Below are positions 1 to 14,200 of a DNA stretch of 64,000 nt, piece after piece; position 1 is the first letter of the stretch; each line of letters begins with the position of its first letter. The position numbers were made by a program, and so were the translations under genes. The notes under the pieces are model-generated. The model was not told the origin of the DNA and searched no databases. It saw only the letters and a list, made by a program, of their open reading frames with translations. Source of the DNA: Perca fluviatilis (lineage: Eukaryota > Chordata > Actinopteri > Perciformes > Percidae); NCBI RefSeq assembly GCF_010015445.1, contig NC_053133.1, forward strand, positions 24,269,582 through 24,333,581, in the 5' to 3' direction.

Positions 1-1847
1 GTCTGTGTGTTTGAGGCCCAGTCATGTGTTTGGCTTTCGCACAAAATCCATCCAGGCGACACACACGGACAGACTGCATGTCCCTTAATGCCACACCACC
101 TACGCCCACACCCACACACACACACACACACACACAGCTTGAGATTTGGAAGTGGGTGCATAGAGGCGCCCTCCCTGGTGTGAAGGCCAGGCCGAGCCAA
201 GACGCACACCTTTGGTCTCCATGGAGCTCTGTGGACTCCAGACTGAGCACAGAGGTATCAAGGAGCCAGCTGGAGCAGCACAACATTGCTGGGAGCACCT
301 CTGACAGGGTGATTCTTAATGGTAGAGAATGCCGACCAGAAAAAAAAAAACAGACGTTTAGTCTTTCACTGAAAAACCATTTACACAGGAAGCTCGAGCG
401 TTCCCCTGGGGCATTACATGAGTAGAGATGCCTCACTGCCACTGCAGTGAAGAGACACCTGACATGGCTAATGCTTGTGGTGGAGCTTGACGGACCCAGT
501 GTGTGAGTGTGCATGCGTTTGGGTTCACTAATTGCTTCAGCGCGGGTTGACAGTAGGATTGTCAGGGCCTGTTAGCTGGAGAGCTTTGCCGAGCTACCTG
601 GGAAACAAGCTAATTGAGCTCTGAGTTCTTACTCATTATTGGTTCAGAGTGTATCAAACAGACCGAAGGAAGAGACACACTCAAAGCCTTAGATAGTGAA
701 GAAAAAAAAAAAAAAAAAAAAAAGAGCTGTATCTAATGTAGAGACACTACAGCAGTCCCTACAGGAGAGATATGGCGGGACAAAGCACTTTCAGACCACA
801 CGCAGCACCTGTACACTGCGATTCCCTGTGGCTACCATGGTCATTACTTCACTAAATCGGAACCTTTTATCATTCTCAATCCCTGTTGGTGGTTTGACCT
901 TAACGCTCAACTCAGGAGAGCAGTTACAGCAGTTTTATTCTGAGCTGTAAATTTATCAAAATTATGCATTATTAAATCGAGTAAAAAAAAAAAGAGACTT
1001 GCTGTCCTCCCACACCAAATAAAAGCAAAGTATGTATGCCTGAAGTAAAGACAAAAGGGAGAGAAAGTCAAAAAAAATAAATGATATTTCTGAGCTAAAC
1101 ATGCTGGAGGAAAAAAGGTCTGAAGCATGAGGACAGTGAATCAAAAATAGTCTTGGATGGTGCTATCTGTCAAACGTCATGCAAATCCAAAACCAAAAAT
1201 TCTTCTATTTTCTCTCGAGTCTTCAGTGAGCGGTTTGTGAATAACGAAGAGTTGCTCTAACGTGTAACGGCTGGACTGTTTAGTCAAAGTTACAGTTCAG
1301 TGAAACCAATTACTGTATATTTGAAAGAAATTATTTCTGACGCCAAATAACACATACAGTAAATAGTCTTATGGACATGGTACTGATGTGCAAATTATTA
1401 TTTTTTTTTTCCCAAGGTAAAGCCCTGGATGCAATATTTTAAAATTCATCTGTTGTGGCAAATCATTAAATGCGTGAAAGCAAAGCTGGGTTTTCTACAA
1501 AAATAAACAAAACTCACTTTTGTTTGGTGACAACAGCATCCTTGTTACTTTCAGGCAATAATTCGGACTACCAGCGGCGAGTTCCAGATAAGCAGCATTT
1601 GAATCAGTGCGCACAGCAGGAATAAGAGTAATAGTTTTTTTGCTCTTATTTCTGCAGAGTGCGCAAATGCTCCAGTGTTTCGGCAGAACCTTTCATATCT
1701 GCAGGAAAATGAGCATCCCAAAATATTTAAAAATCGAAAGCACACTGCACCACAATCACGTTACAAGCGCAAGCCACCTGACAATGTTAAAATACGAGTG
1801 TGACAAAAGAAAAATGATCAAAGGGTGTTTGTTTTCTTTCAACCCAC
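1..1847. other. drosha intron after coding exon 14 (left edge)
   Basis: I see no exon here. It holds a (CA)n tract at about 108-137, a poly-A run at about 699-722 and AT-rich unique-looking sequence. The next expected drosha exon (human EALQKIRQKN region) was looked for on the minus strand and not found, so it lies outside the window. Confidence 0.6.
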
Positions 1848-1947
1848 CTCTCTCTGTGTCAGCTTCTGCTTGTCAATCTGCTTGACCTTAGGGCTGTTGG
1901 CCAGCAGGTGGCGGAGTTTCACATAGCTCTTCCACAGCTTCTGGTAC
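1848..1947 (-). CDS. drosha: drosha coding exon 14: last exon in window
   Basis: The exon is 100 bp (residues 767-800), encoding YQKLWKSYVKLRHLLANSPK and then VKQIDKQKLTQRE. This is the connector just before the first RNase III domain in human Drosha. Acceptor ATTTGGCAG|GTACC; donor GAGAGAG|GTGGGT. A tandem TCAC/CA microsatellite (about 2120-2257) lies 170-310 bases upstream of the acceptor. Confidence 0.94.
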
Positions 1948-2179
1948 CTGCCAAATAACAGCAAATAAGAAAGTGTCAGACTGACAGGAGTCCATCTCCA
2001 CCCTCACTCTCCTGCTTTGCAACAACAGATCAATATTTTATCTGCCCGATATCAGACATAATTGTGCCTTTGGCTATTATTGCATTAGCTGCTTGTGTGC
2101 GAGGGCAGTGGACACAGAACTCACTCACTCACTCACTCACTCACTCACTCACACACTCACACACTCACACACTCACACA

Positions 2180-2258
<79 letters not shown>

Positions 2259-5200
2259 TTTTATTTTCTCGTAAAAAGCTGTAAGTAATTAAACATTCGA
2301 GTAGCCCCGATGCATGGCTCGAGAGCTCTCTCTCTCTCTCTCTCTCAACCACCTTATTCTCATTTTCTATAAAAAACCCATTGTCTTTGCTCTCATTTGC
2401 ATGTGAAAAAGAGCGAGGAGTTATCGGCAAGGTGACATGTAGCCGCCATACTAACCACCTACCCTTTCTCAACCTCTCTCTTTTCAATCAGACCTCCTGA
2501 TTGATGCACTGAGGGCCGAGTGTGACCGTTCTGCTCCCATTCAGGAGACTTTCTCCTCATTTACCCAGAGTTATTCAATTATGATTGGTGGGCTGGAGGG
2601 GTAAGGTGGTGGGGTTTCGGGGACAGGATGGTGCATTGAAAGAGAGAAGGGCAGAGAGGCATACAGAAGGAGAAGAAGAAAGAGAGAGGGGAGCAAGGAA
2701 GGAAGGAAGGAAGGAAGGAAGGAAAAGGAGGGAAGTGGGGGTGTACTGTGGAACAGAAGAATTATAGGGCTTTAATAGCGGGGACTTCATTAGAGACTGA
2801 GACGAGGGAATGAGACGGCTTTACCGCCCCGATTATCAGCTCACCAGCACCTCCGCACTGAAGCAGCCTGAGCGGACGAGAGACAGAGAGGGGAAGTAAG
2901 AGAGAGTGAAGCCGAGAGAGAAAGTCTACCCAGCCTGGGAGGCCCCCTTGTCCCCAATCCGCTCCGATGACCTTTCCACAGATCCGCTGTGTACTCTCAG
3001 GGTAGCGGTGCCGCGGCTCTCGCCACTCCCTGCACATGCTTTCATTAGCATATGCTGCCTCTTTCTTTCTGTTCTCATCCTCTCTCCTGTTTCCCCATCT
3101 CTAGTCACTTTGCAGGCATGGTATCTGTAGCATTGCTGGCTTCATCTATCTGCAAAACGTGCTGGCTACTTTTGGGCATCCAAACATGGGTATGTTGTAC
3201 GTGAATGTTCCGTGACGGCTCTACTCAAACATGACAGGACCTTTACAGACAGAATTACTTTTCATGGGGGAGGTTAGAAAATACTGATTTAAAGTGAAAA
3301 CGTGCTTTGCAGTTGAATGAGTGTTTATCTTCGGGTTTGCAAGAATGACAGTTGTGAGCACGGGGGACGCTCATTACATGCGTCTAACCAACCTCATAGA
3401 CCCCTGATACATTTCCTCATCGCTGTCATCATTTATCAGATAGATTAGAGAACCCTACTACCTTAAAGGGATAGTTTGGATGTTTTGAAGTGGGGTTTTA
3501 AAAGGGTACTTATTCACAGTCAGTGTATTACCTATAGTAGATTATAAAGCAGATCTATTACAGAATATTCACCGCGTTACCTTGCTGTCAGACTGGGAAC
3601 TAAAGCAACATGGCGTCATGACTTTGCGTAAACATACACGCCACTTTCCTAAAGCCAAATGGCGTGTTATCTGTATGCATTTTGAGCTATCCACGTGTAT
3701 GTCTGCGCTGTATACAGCGTCGCCACGTGGCGTCTTATCGCGAGAACGTGCCGTACTATCGCCAGAATGTCACACGCATGTAACAAAAAATAAACGGTTG
3801 AAAAACGCCACATGCAGGACGCGATCCCAGCTGTCCTGGGTGAAAGTTCTGTGTTTTACCCGTCCGCGGACTTACGTCCTTTCATACTACTCGCTACGGC
3901 GAAAATTCACACATAATATAGGTCAATGGCGGCCGAACGGCGTTGATAAACATGCTTAAAAGCGATTATGCGTCTTGATAACACGCCAAAATGACATAGG
4001 AATTGGCGTGTCATACATACGCCACTTTATGAGATCAGTCTGAACTAAAGCCGTTATCTTTGCTCTCTTCAAACCTACCAGACTCCGTTGACAAAAACTG
4101 AAATTTTACCTCGCAAAACACAGGAGTTTCTGGTCTGCCACTTCGTCGATCGGTTAGTTTGTTTGTGTTGTTGTGTGACTTTGGCGTTTTAAAAAGGGTT
4201 AGGAACTAATAAAACTAACTAACAAACTATCTGTAAGAATATAATTTAGGGAGACTGGTGTTTTTCTGCACAGTGAAGGGAAAATTTGAAAAAAAGCACA
4301 TCTTTATAGATTGATTTGAAATTAGAAACGGCTCCACTACAACTTAAATTTTGCTCATTCACAGTAGCCCATTTCCTTGCACTTAACTGTGCATAAGAGA
4401 TTATGACAAATCTATTGCACTGTAGCAGTACATTAGGTGTGTATTTAAGATCTCCCTCTGGTTTTATTTCTGCTGCCCCCCCCCCCCCAATTCAAACATA
4501 TGGACTCAAACACTAGAAACATGACAGGATGCAATTTATGGGGAACGAATGCACTGAAAAGGTACCCAGCAGCATGAAGTTGATTCGTTCAGAAATTTCT
4601 CATTTTATCCAAAAATCCTTTGACGCCCGGGAGAGACAACCTGATGACAGCCAAACACGTTCATTTTGTTTTCCTCATGAAACTGAGGCACATATTTGTT
4701 TTCTACTCCCTGTCAAGTATGTTAAAAAAATAACTTTCAGTTTCGGAATTCACAACAATGTGACTTTGACAAGCTATTAGGGCTTAAAAAAGAAAAACAA
4801 TGCACGGAAACACAGCACTTCAGGAAATTAACTTCTTCACCTGTGTGCTTGTAGAGTGGTAGTGTGAGAAATAAAACCGCCCAATCAGAGCTAAGTATGT
4901 AAATGACGTGCTCAACTTCAGGCTCGTCAGAGACATGAGAGACCCGGCCACTCTGAATCCAAATGTGTTACTGAGGCGTAAATGTGAGAGCTCAAACTTG
5001 TGTTACAGGAATGTTACATGGTCCAACCCTGTGACACCCTTGCTTTTACAGTAAAGAGACTATGTGGCTTGTTCAATTAGACCGGCATTAAAGTGACAGC
5101 ACATTTATGTGTACGTCTGAAAGTCGCTTCCATCTCCTAGTTTCAGCCACCCTCTGTCTCTTATTCATATCCTTTTCCATCCCACAATCCTCCCATCATG

Positions 5201-8200
5201 TTTCTCTCATGTTTCATCCCTCTCTTGCTGGGGGTTGTCTGTCCTGTTCCATCCTGCTCTCTTTTCTTTACATTCCCTGACCTCTGACATGTCATCATTC
5301 TTGCCTCCGCTGTCGTGACGGAGCTGGAGAAGCTTGAGCAGAGGCCCTGAACCCAAATGCGTCCAGTGGCGAGCGGGAAGTATGACTCGCAAGATGTAAG
5401 TCCTCCCGCAGCGAGTTGTGCAGGCAAGGTGCTAGCAAGGAAAGAAAACGTAGAGAGAGGGAGAGAAGGAATGGCACCTGCATCTATGAAACTAAGCAGC
5501 AGGCGCACAGAGCAGCGACCACGCGCGAGAGACCGTCTGCTTGGCGAGCGCTGCAGGGCAACACACTCCCACAGGTAACTCTGCTCTCGAAGTGGATTTC
5601 TGCTTGTGCAAATGGAACTGACTTTTGACAACGTTTGGGGGGGGCGGAAAGGGAGGGAGGCCCTGGCCCCCTGGTCACTTTCAACGGTTCGCGCCCATGC
5701 GGACCTCCTTGTGGCCTACATTGATTGAAAGCTATCGATACAGGAAGCCAGGAGTTGGTGTACTGGCTGTCTTTATTAGCGATGTAGCGCGAGATAAATA
5801 AAAGGGACTGTATACGTTTCTCTCGTCCTTTTTATTGTCGGGATATGTGCGAAGAAGACAACGTAGCTTCTTCAGTCTCATGAGTTAATATATGCTGCTG
5901 CTGTGACCAAGGCTCCCTCTCTGTGGCATTGCCGCCGCCGCAATCAACACCGACTTACGACTCGTTTCTGCATCGGCTAATGAGGTCCCAGTCCATCCAT
6001 AAATTTGTTGTTGTCTGCCGCTTTAAGAAGTTTGACATGGCAGCAGGGTGCACAAGGATGAAAGAGCTCAGCGGACAGGCGGCTAAAATGTAGCGGCAGG
6101 GGAGAGGGGACATTAGTCAGGGGGAAGAAGCAAACTAGTTCTGCCTAAATGGATTTTCTAATGATCATCCTCACTGCTTTCCTCCTGCACCTCCTTCCTG
6201 ACTGTTGCGATTGAGCCGAGTGACATGACAGGAGATATGCGAGTTGAAAAGAAATCCACAGGTTTCAAATTTGGAGTGAGGGCACACAAGCCAAGTTGCG
6301 TACTGACTTTTGATTGGTGTAGGCGGGGCGTTGTCGCATCTCTCTGAACACCTCCGAGACCGCGGCTCAGATAATCTAATACGCTGCTTTTGTTAATTAT
6401 GCAGCGACACAGTACAGTACTGCTGCAGCCCTACGGCGTGTGTGGCATTACTATTCACCAGACACAAACCCGCAGCAGCTCCCTCGGCGGAGGCACCCAG
6501 CGGAAACCCGGGACCCGTGACGACGCATGTGGAAATGTCACGCCAATCGTCTTCTCATCCTTCAATTCCCTATATTTCCACCTGTCTGTCTATCTTCCCT
6601 CCTCTTCACCATGCGGCGCTCTCGTCCTCCTCGATGCGCAACACGAAAGATTCTGCCCTCACAGCGTCCTGGGGGAGCGTAGGTAAATAAGGAGTAGAGG
6701 GAACGATACACAGTGGGTGAGGGGAAAGACATGTATTTGGATGGGTGGTCGACGTGTGTGTGTGTGTGTGTGTGTGTGTCTCTTTGGGTGTGCATGTATG
6801 AATGCGATCTTACTGAGGGTCTCCGGCATAGCTGAGCTGAGCCGGCCTGATGCCAAAATGAACGATGATGGGGAAGGTGATGACGTCTGGGTTGAACTGC
6901 TCCCTGTCCAGTTGGTCGATGCGCACGGAGCTTGGTTTCTAGGGTGAAAGAAGTCAGTACAGTGAGTCACGTTGCGGCATTAACCCATTCATGTCGCTGC
7001 AAGGCAGCCATCATTCCATCACCTGCTACCAATATGTGAAATCACAAATAATCCACGCCACGAGGGCCGCCTGTCGCAGGAGGCGTAACGCGGCGAGGCC
7101 CAGATTTGGCGCGCGCACAACAATGATAAAGTGATGCCAGGGATGGCGAGCTAACCCCTGACGCTCTTATCGGGGGAGGAGATTGACAAGCAACACGTGC
7201 TCAGCTGACTCCCAAATCACAGTTGGCCTGTCAGGCATTTTGCGAGATCAGAGGAAGGGGCTGTAGCATCAGGCGTGACGAGCTGCGCGGCAGATGGCTC
7301 GAGGCTCGGGCTCACCTTGACATTAGGCGACACTCGCTCGTCACAGCCTGCATACAAACTGATTTGAGAGCAAGAGGTCGCCAGCCGTCTTTGATTTTGA
7401 CTTTAAAGCGACATAATCAGGTTTGATTGGCTTGATGAAAGGGCTCGGTGATTGCCCTGTTTACAATCCAGACACAAACACATCGTGCATGCTCGTTTAT
7501 ATACACTAGGCCATTGAGCATCCACTGCTTCTTTACCAATACTTTAACACGCCGAAGCCGTTTGAAGGCTGACGACATTTGTGCCCTCATTTGTCAACTC
7601 CGCCACTGTGTAAAATAATCACTTGAGCATGGCATGTTTGATTGGCATCGGACCACTTCATTTGGAGAACTACGTGTCACCTTGACATATCACACACTGT
7701 TTTTACAAAATGAGGAGCATGTATGGACTGAATTGGGCTAGAGGTCTAGAGCACCAACTGCTGCATGTTTTTGTATTCCGTATCACCAAGAACATACTTT
7801 CTTTACCAAATTAAAAAGGTTGTGATCACTATCGTTTTATTTTTTTTTTGATCGACAGAAAATTAATCCGAATCGTTTTTGTTAAATCGGTCCAATTAAT
7901 ATGAAAAATAATTGACAGATGAATCCATAAAGCAAATATTTGGCAGTTGCAGCACTACCACCAATCATGGGTAATACTTCTAACATATGGCATGACAATA
8001 ATGTTACATAAGACAACTGGGAACTGTTTGAGACAATCCTGCATGCTTTTAAACTTTTAAATGGAATTAAATGGTTATAAAATAACTAATTTTTGCAACA
8101 ACCAACAAAGCAATAATAAAATAAAAACCTGGGAGTGACAAGGGGAATGACCATTGTTCACCATGCCCCAGATAGTTCTATTATCACCATGCAAGGTAAA

Positions 8201-11200
8201 TCTTTATTTATGACCTTTTTAATAGACGGTTGTTTGACTGGCAGACCAATCTTTAGCTTGGGTCTAGGGACGGAAGACTATTACACACCTGACAGTAACA
8301 AGTCAGTCCTGCCAGGAAGAGCAGTTGACTCGATAACTCACCCACGCCAAAGGTTACGCAATCACGGCCACCGTTCGCATGCAACCTTTTCAGCTAGCAA
8401 TGACATCTTCACCTTTACCAAGACACAATTACTGTACGTCCTTTAAAATACGGGCGAGACGAGGAGTTTAACCAACTTCACAGTGACAAAGCTCCGGGCC
8501 GAATAATGTTGACGACAGCAAACGCCCTTGGGGATAATAGGTGAGGCTGCTCATGTCACAGGCTAACAGGAACAGCCTTGTTCCTGCAGTGTCGGGGTTG
8601 GGGGGGGGGGCGACAAATGCCCTTGAAAGAGCAGACAAAGCCACCTCCTGTCGTAACAGTGCAGCTGAGGCCTTACCATGCCCGGGTGGGTGACGATCAT
8701 GCCCTTGCACTCCTCCGCGTATTTCTGCCACTCCAGCTCCTCCCACTGCAGCATGTCTGCAATCTCCTCCTCGGGGACCAGGGGCTTGCTGCTGCGCAGC
8801 AGGTAGAGCAGCACCTGATGCATGGACAGCACCTCCTTCCCGCCATCTAAGATCATTGATAAACATAAATACCGGGGGTGTAAAATCACACCTTTTATCG
8901 CGATACGACGGGGTTCAAAATTAGCACCATCCACCAGCCAAATGCTGGTAAAACATGCAAGTGACTGGTAGATATGCTCAATTACCAGTCCAAAAAAAGA
9001 CAATCGTAACCTATTTGAACCCTGCGATACGATATTAAATTGATTCTTTGAATAATGGTACACTATTTACTGAAAATCACAAAGACTGCCACGATACAAT
9101 TCAGGGGCCTGCGACCGATGCGAGACCATAAGCCCAGGGAATGCAATCACTTATGTTATAAATACATTTACAAAAGCAACTAAAACGTGATTTGACAATT
9201 TCATGACTAAGCTCTTCCAGACATTTAAACTAAAAACAAACTGTTTTTAGTAAAAACACCACCACAAGATATGCAGCTCACAGTTAGATGAAAAACAATT
9301 GCAAAAATATCAGTCTTTATAGCTACAGTTTGTGGTATTAAAATAAGCTGTGACTTCTTCCAACAAGGGAAAACGTTTCACAGAGCTCCCATACAATGCT
9401 TTCTTTCACTGTTCAAAAAATCCTTGGCCCAAAATCAAGGATGATGTCGGAGAAAATCTTATATTATACAATTATCTCACCCTGCCTCACCTCCGCCAAC
9501 TTGGGAGTTTGAAAGTCAATGTAACATACTGTGAAAATGCCCCCATGCATCGCAATCGCATTGTTCGAGAAACAGAGGCACTGATGCGAGGTCGGATACC
9601 ACACACTACGTGAAGGCACATAATGACACGTACAAAAAAATAAAAAACATTCACTCAAAACTGTATCACAAGGAATGTGCAGAGAAATACAGACAGGCAC
9701 ATGCATGCAATCTACCAGGTCAAATGGAGTCAGTTTAATAGACACTCATGCAAAATTGATTGACCTCCATTTACGAGTGGTCACGTGGACAGAGGCACAA
9801 AAATCCACTGCCCTCTCAGTCCTGGAAATGCATTAACACGATACCAAATGCATCCCCCATACACTCTCACTGTAACTTTCAAACACGCCATCATCCTGCT
9901 CTCACTGCAACTCCCTGTCTCCTCTCCCTCGCTTCACAGATCACATCAGAAGCATGGCATCGGACCACATTTATTTGATGTGCTTTGGTAAAAGAGGCAG
10001 ATAAGTGTTTGTAGAGGACTAAGTTGGGAGAGAAATTGTTTTTTGATGGAAATAAAGAAAAAAAAAGAAAAAAAAAGGTATGTGGCACGTACAGTAACGC
10101 ACATAACACTGTGGCGATATTATAGTGCAACAGCACCATCATGTGTATCAAAGATGTATACCATGCAGCTACACGGCAGCTCAGGTGCTGTAAGTCAACC
10201 CATCATTTTGCAGAGAATAAGAGCATAAATATCAACACCAGCCTATGTTTGGAGGAGACATTACTGGGGACCCTTTTTCCTGTCCTGTAGCCTGTTTTAA
10301 CGTGAGCACTGATTGACCACCAGAGAGAGACAGAAAGAAAGCTGTACGGGTTCTTTGCAGGTTAAGAGTCTCACCAGGTAAGAATCGGACAAAGCGGGGC
10401 ATGAAATGGAACCGCTGGCATCCAGAGGCCTCGAACTCAGGACCTGGAAGAAAGAGCAGAGGCTTTTTTTTTTTTTTTTTGTATTGTTTGTTTTCACACA
10501 ATTTAATATTATAAGTGTAACATTATGGTTGACATGATAATCACAATTATTTATCGGAATACATTGTACCGATTGTAATAAGAAACAAATGAGCATCTAA
10601 GTTCAGCTTTTTACACAGGTTTTAGCTTGTGTTCAGGTTTTACCACTATATGCAACAAGAAAGTCGCATAGTCGCGAGCAGCTATATATTAATTATTTAG
10701 TTTACTTATATGTATGTTTTTAACCAGAGCAATTTAAAATATATATGGCAATCAAAGAATGTCGACATGCCAGGACTCGTAATACTTTCCCATAAAAACA
10801 AGATGACACATATCAGTAATCAGTAGTCCAGGGACCGGTTTCACCATTTCTGTGACACGCAAGCTGTGATTCGAGTTCATTTACTGCTCATTTTTTAACA
10901 CATTTCACTATCAACACAAATATCATACTTGCATGAGCATGTGAGAGCCTATTAGACTCCCAAATGTACCTGCAATTTTGCAGGCAACAATTACAAATCA
11001 TTTGTAAAGTGTGAAGCTGCCATCTGCCTGTCAGCACTCATTGTAAAAATCTCTTTTTGTGAAAACGGGCCTTTGGTTTTGGGAATCGTACCTGTCAGGT
11101 TCCAGTCATACAGCTCAAGAATATCCTTGAACAAGTAGGAGGCAAATAGCTCCAGGCCTTGGACACAGTAGTTCTGGACTCGGGAGGGATAGAGAGACAG

Positions 11201-14200
11201 TGTTATGTGAGCACACAGTACGAGCAGACTCCAAAAAAAAAGAAAAAAGAAAAGCATACTGCCATAAAGAACACCTCAATGTAGATATGACATATCCAGT
11301 TCTTTAACGTTATCACATAAGCCAACTTATCGGTGTAATCAACCTCTGCAGGTAAGTAAGAATCCCTTTTCCCTCTTCTGCGAGGATTAGCACTGTCGCT
11401 AACCAGGGCACTGAGGTGTGAGGGTTACGTGTGGCTCAGCTGTGCTCAGACGCCGCCGTTTGAGATAAAAACAAAAAGGGGTGAGAAAAAAGCGGCAAGA
11501 TAAAGTGGGGTTTTACTGACCTCCGGTGCCATCTCCTCTATGAAGTGAATGGTGTAATCTATGTTGAAGCGGATCACACGGCACAATGGAATCTGTGATG
11601 ATGAAAGGAACAGAGGACGAGAAGAAGAAAGGACGGGCCGACTCATTACCATGGCGTTAGGCAGAGGTTACAGCTTTTCAAGGAAACTCATTAAAGCCCC
11701 CATCTATGCTGTGGAGCGCACCCGAAATGGCGCACACAACCAAAGTGCGTAGGCTCAAGAAGCCTCACTGCAATGTGTACAAACGAGCACAAACTTTGGG
11801 CAATTTAAAAGACGCAGCCATGTACAAGCACTCGCGCCTGCAAAAAAAGAAATAATAATCACACACCAGCGTGCACCTGACTCTTGAAAATTAAGCAGAT
11901 CTCGCTAAACTGATAAGCCTGCTTCTCTGTGTTTAAGCTCCCTAGTTACACGGTCGTTGTTGTCAGAGTGCGGGGGTCCATTTTAAGAGATTAACCTGGG
12001 AGCCACATTCATTCTTGCCCATTCTGGCGGCTAACTAGCGGGGGGCTAATATCACCACGCTCCGAGGTTCCTAATCCCCATGCTGCCGCAAAGCGTTTGC
12101 CCCAGCTTTTAACAAGGGCTGCTTAAATTATCCAGTTCAAATCATGCCTAATCCTCGGGGGGGGGTCTTTTCGAGCTGGACGGATATTGACCAAGTAGTT
12201 TAAAATTCAAACATGCAGGACCAATACACACGCGCAAGACCCTGACCGACACAAGCACACATGTATTTCTAGACACCGAAATATTCACAACTTTGAACTC
12301 ATTTTTCAAGAAAAGGGGCTCGGAGGTCCCCTATCGATTTCTCTCGCTGCCTTTAAACTTCCCTTCCCAGAATAAACGGCAGGCGCGCAGCGCAAATGGC
12401 TACAGGAAGAGAGGGTCCTTTTAAGCCAGCACCTCTCTAATGTTTGACCGTCACTGGTGGGCCTTCAAAAGTGAGGGAAAAAGACTGTGGGACAAGGTCA
12501 GCACAGCCAGCGAGGAGCACTTTGTCCGGCTAACAAAAAAGCCGACCTGAAGCCAAAAGCTGATTTGAAGTTATTTTCTAAGAGAGTGGAGTTAAAAGGA
12601 GGAGGGGATCTTTTTTTTTTTTTTCACTCAAACGCTGACCTAAATTATATGTGCCGCCTTAACAGACATGTAGAAGGAGGATGGGTTCACGTGTGGCCAG
12701 TGTAGAGCCGACAGCGGCCGAGCAGTGTATGGAAGAGAGGAAACTTTACGGACCTGGCTGCTTTACACAGCTCACACATCACAGTAGTGATAGTGTAGAC
12801 CTGGGTGGAATATCAGCACTGGGCTGTACAACTGAAACTAATACAAAGACATGAGTAACAATAGTTTTATGATACAACATATATATATATCCAACTGACA
12901 AAGTTAAAATACTAGGGGATGTGAGGAGTTAAAAAGGTTGTCTGTTTCCACTTTAATTTCAATTTATTTGGAATAATTTGTTAACAGAATTTTGTAAAAC
13001 ACGGTCATGTAATGGAAATATGATTTTGCCTTGATACTAAAAGTCCCCCGGAAGAAATGTGTGTTAAAAGTTTAGGTTTGTCCATGGCATTCCTATGATT
13101 TCAGATGAGTTTTTGGGGACCAGCACCAAGTTGCAAAATAAGTGAAATTGTTTACAGTACACAGCTTGTTGTATGTATAACAAGCAGTATGAACTGCCTT
13201 TCTGAAGGTGAAGAGAAGGAAAAGGGGTGAAAATAAATAAATAATTGAATTATTTGTCATGAACCCCTAGAATCGTGAATTTTTTTTCTTCTTTTTCAAA
13301 CCAATGATTGACCTAAATATTATCCGTTTGTACGGTAAACGCCGTCGGAGGCTACATCATATCCGTTTCCAGCTAAACAGAGCAGAAAATGCAGAAAATC
13401 TATGTTATGTTCTTCTTTACAAATGAAATAAATGTCAGACTGACATGTGATGTGCATTCATGTTTTTAGAAAACAATCAGTTTGTTTGAAATGTCTCATG
13501 ATATGTTGTCTCTAGAAGTGCATTATTCAACTTTTGTTTTTGTTAAACAAGTTAAAGAAAATCGCAATACTCAATACTATCGAATCGCAATACAAATCGA
13601 ATCGGCAGCCATGTATCGTGAAAGAATTGAATCGGGAGAAGAGCATATCAGCCCTATAAACAACCCTGGCAACTTGGTTTCACTTTTGTGAGGTTCAACC
13701 GGACTCTTGCAGACAAAAAAGTGAAGAAAAATCTGTGACAGCTGCAACAGGATATGATAGGAACTGCACCTTGCAAGGAAATAATAAAGATAACATTATA
13801 TCTAAAACAGGCATAGTGTAAAACTTACGTTAGTGAGAGGGGTGTGGGAGAAAAGAGAGAAGCCTTCAAACAGGTACTCGTGGTCATCGTACTCGATCAC
13901 AGTCGGCCGGTCAGTCTGAAACAGAAAACCAGCAGGACCGTTCACCATTTCACTTTGAGGTTTTTTAACATTAATATGTATTCCCCCAGCCTGCCTATGG
14001 TCCCCCAGTGGCTAGAAATGGCGATAGGTGTAATAGGTGTCTGCCTTTGAGAAAATGAAAGCTCAGATGGGCCGATCTGGAATCTCCTCCTTATGAGGTC
14101 ATAAGGAGCAAGGTTACCTCCCCTTTCTCTGCTTTGCCCGCCCAGAGAATTTGGCCCACCCATGAGAGAGAGACATCATGGCTTTCAAAGGAGCAAAGTG

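Noticed and set aside
2064..2487. Open frames encoding poly-His/Thr and poly-Cys/Val
   Set aside because: Translations of the (CA)n/(TG)n microsatellite.
5161..5684. Overlapping open frames up to 156 codons on both strands
   Set aside because: They lie within a drosha intron, show no recognisable domain, and no frame stands out. The GC-rich composition explains the openness.
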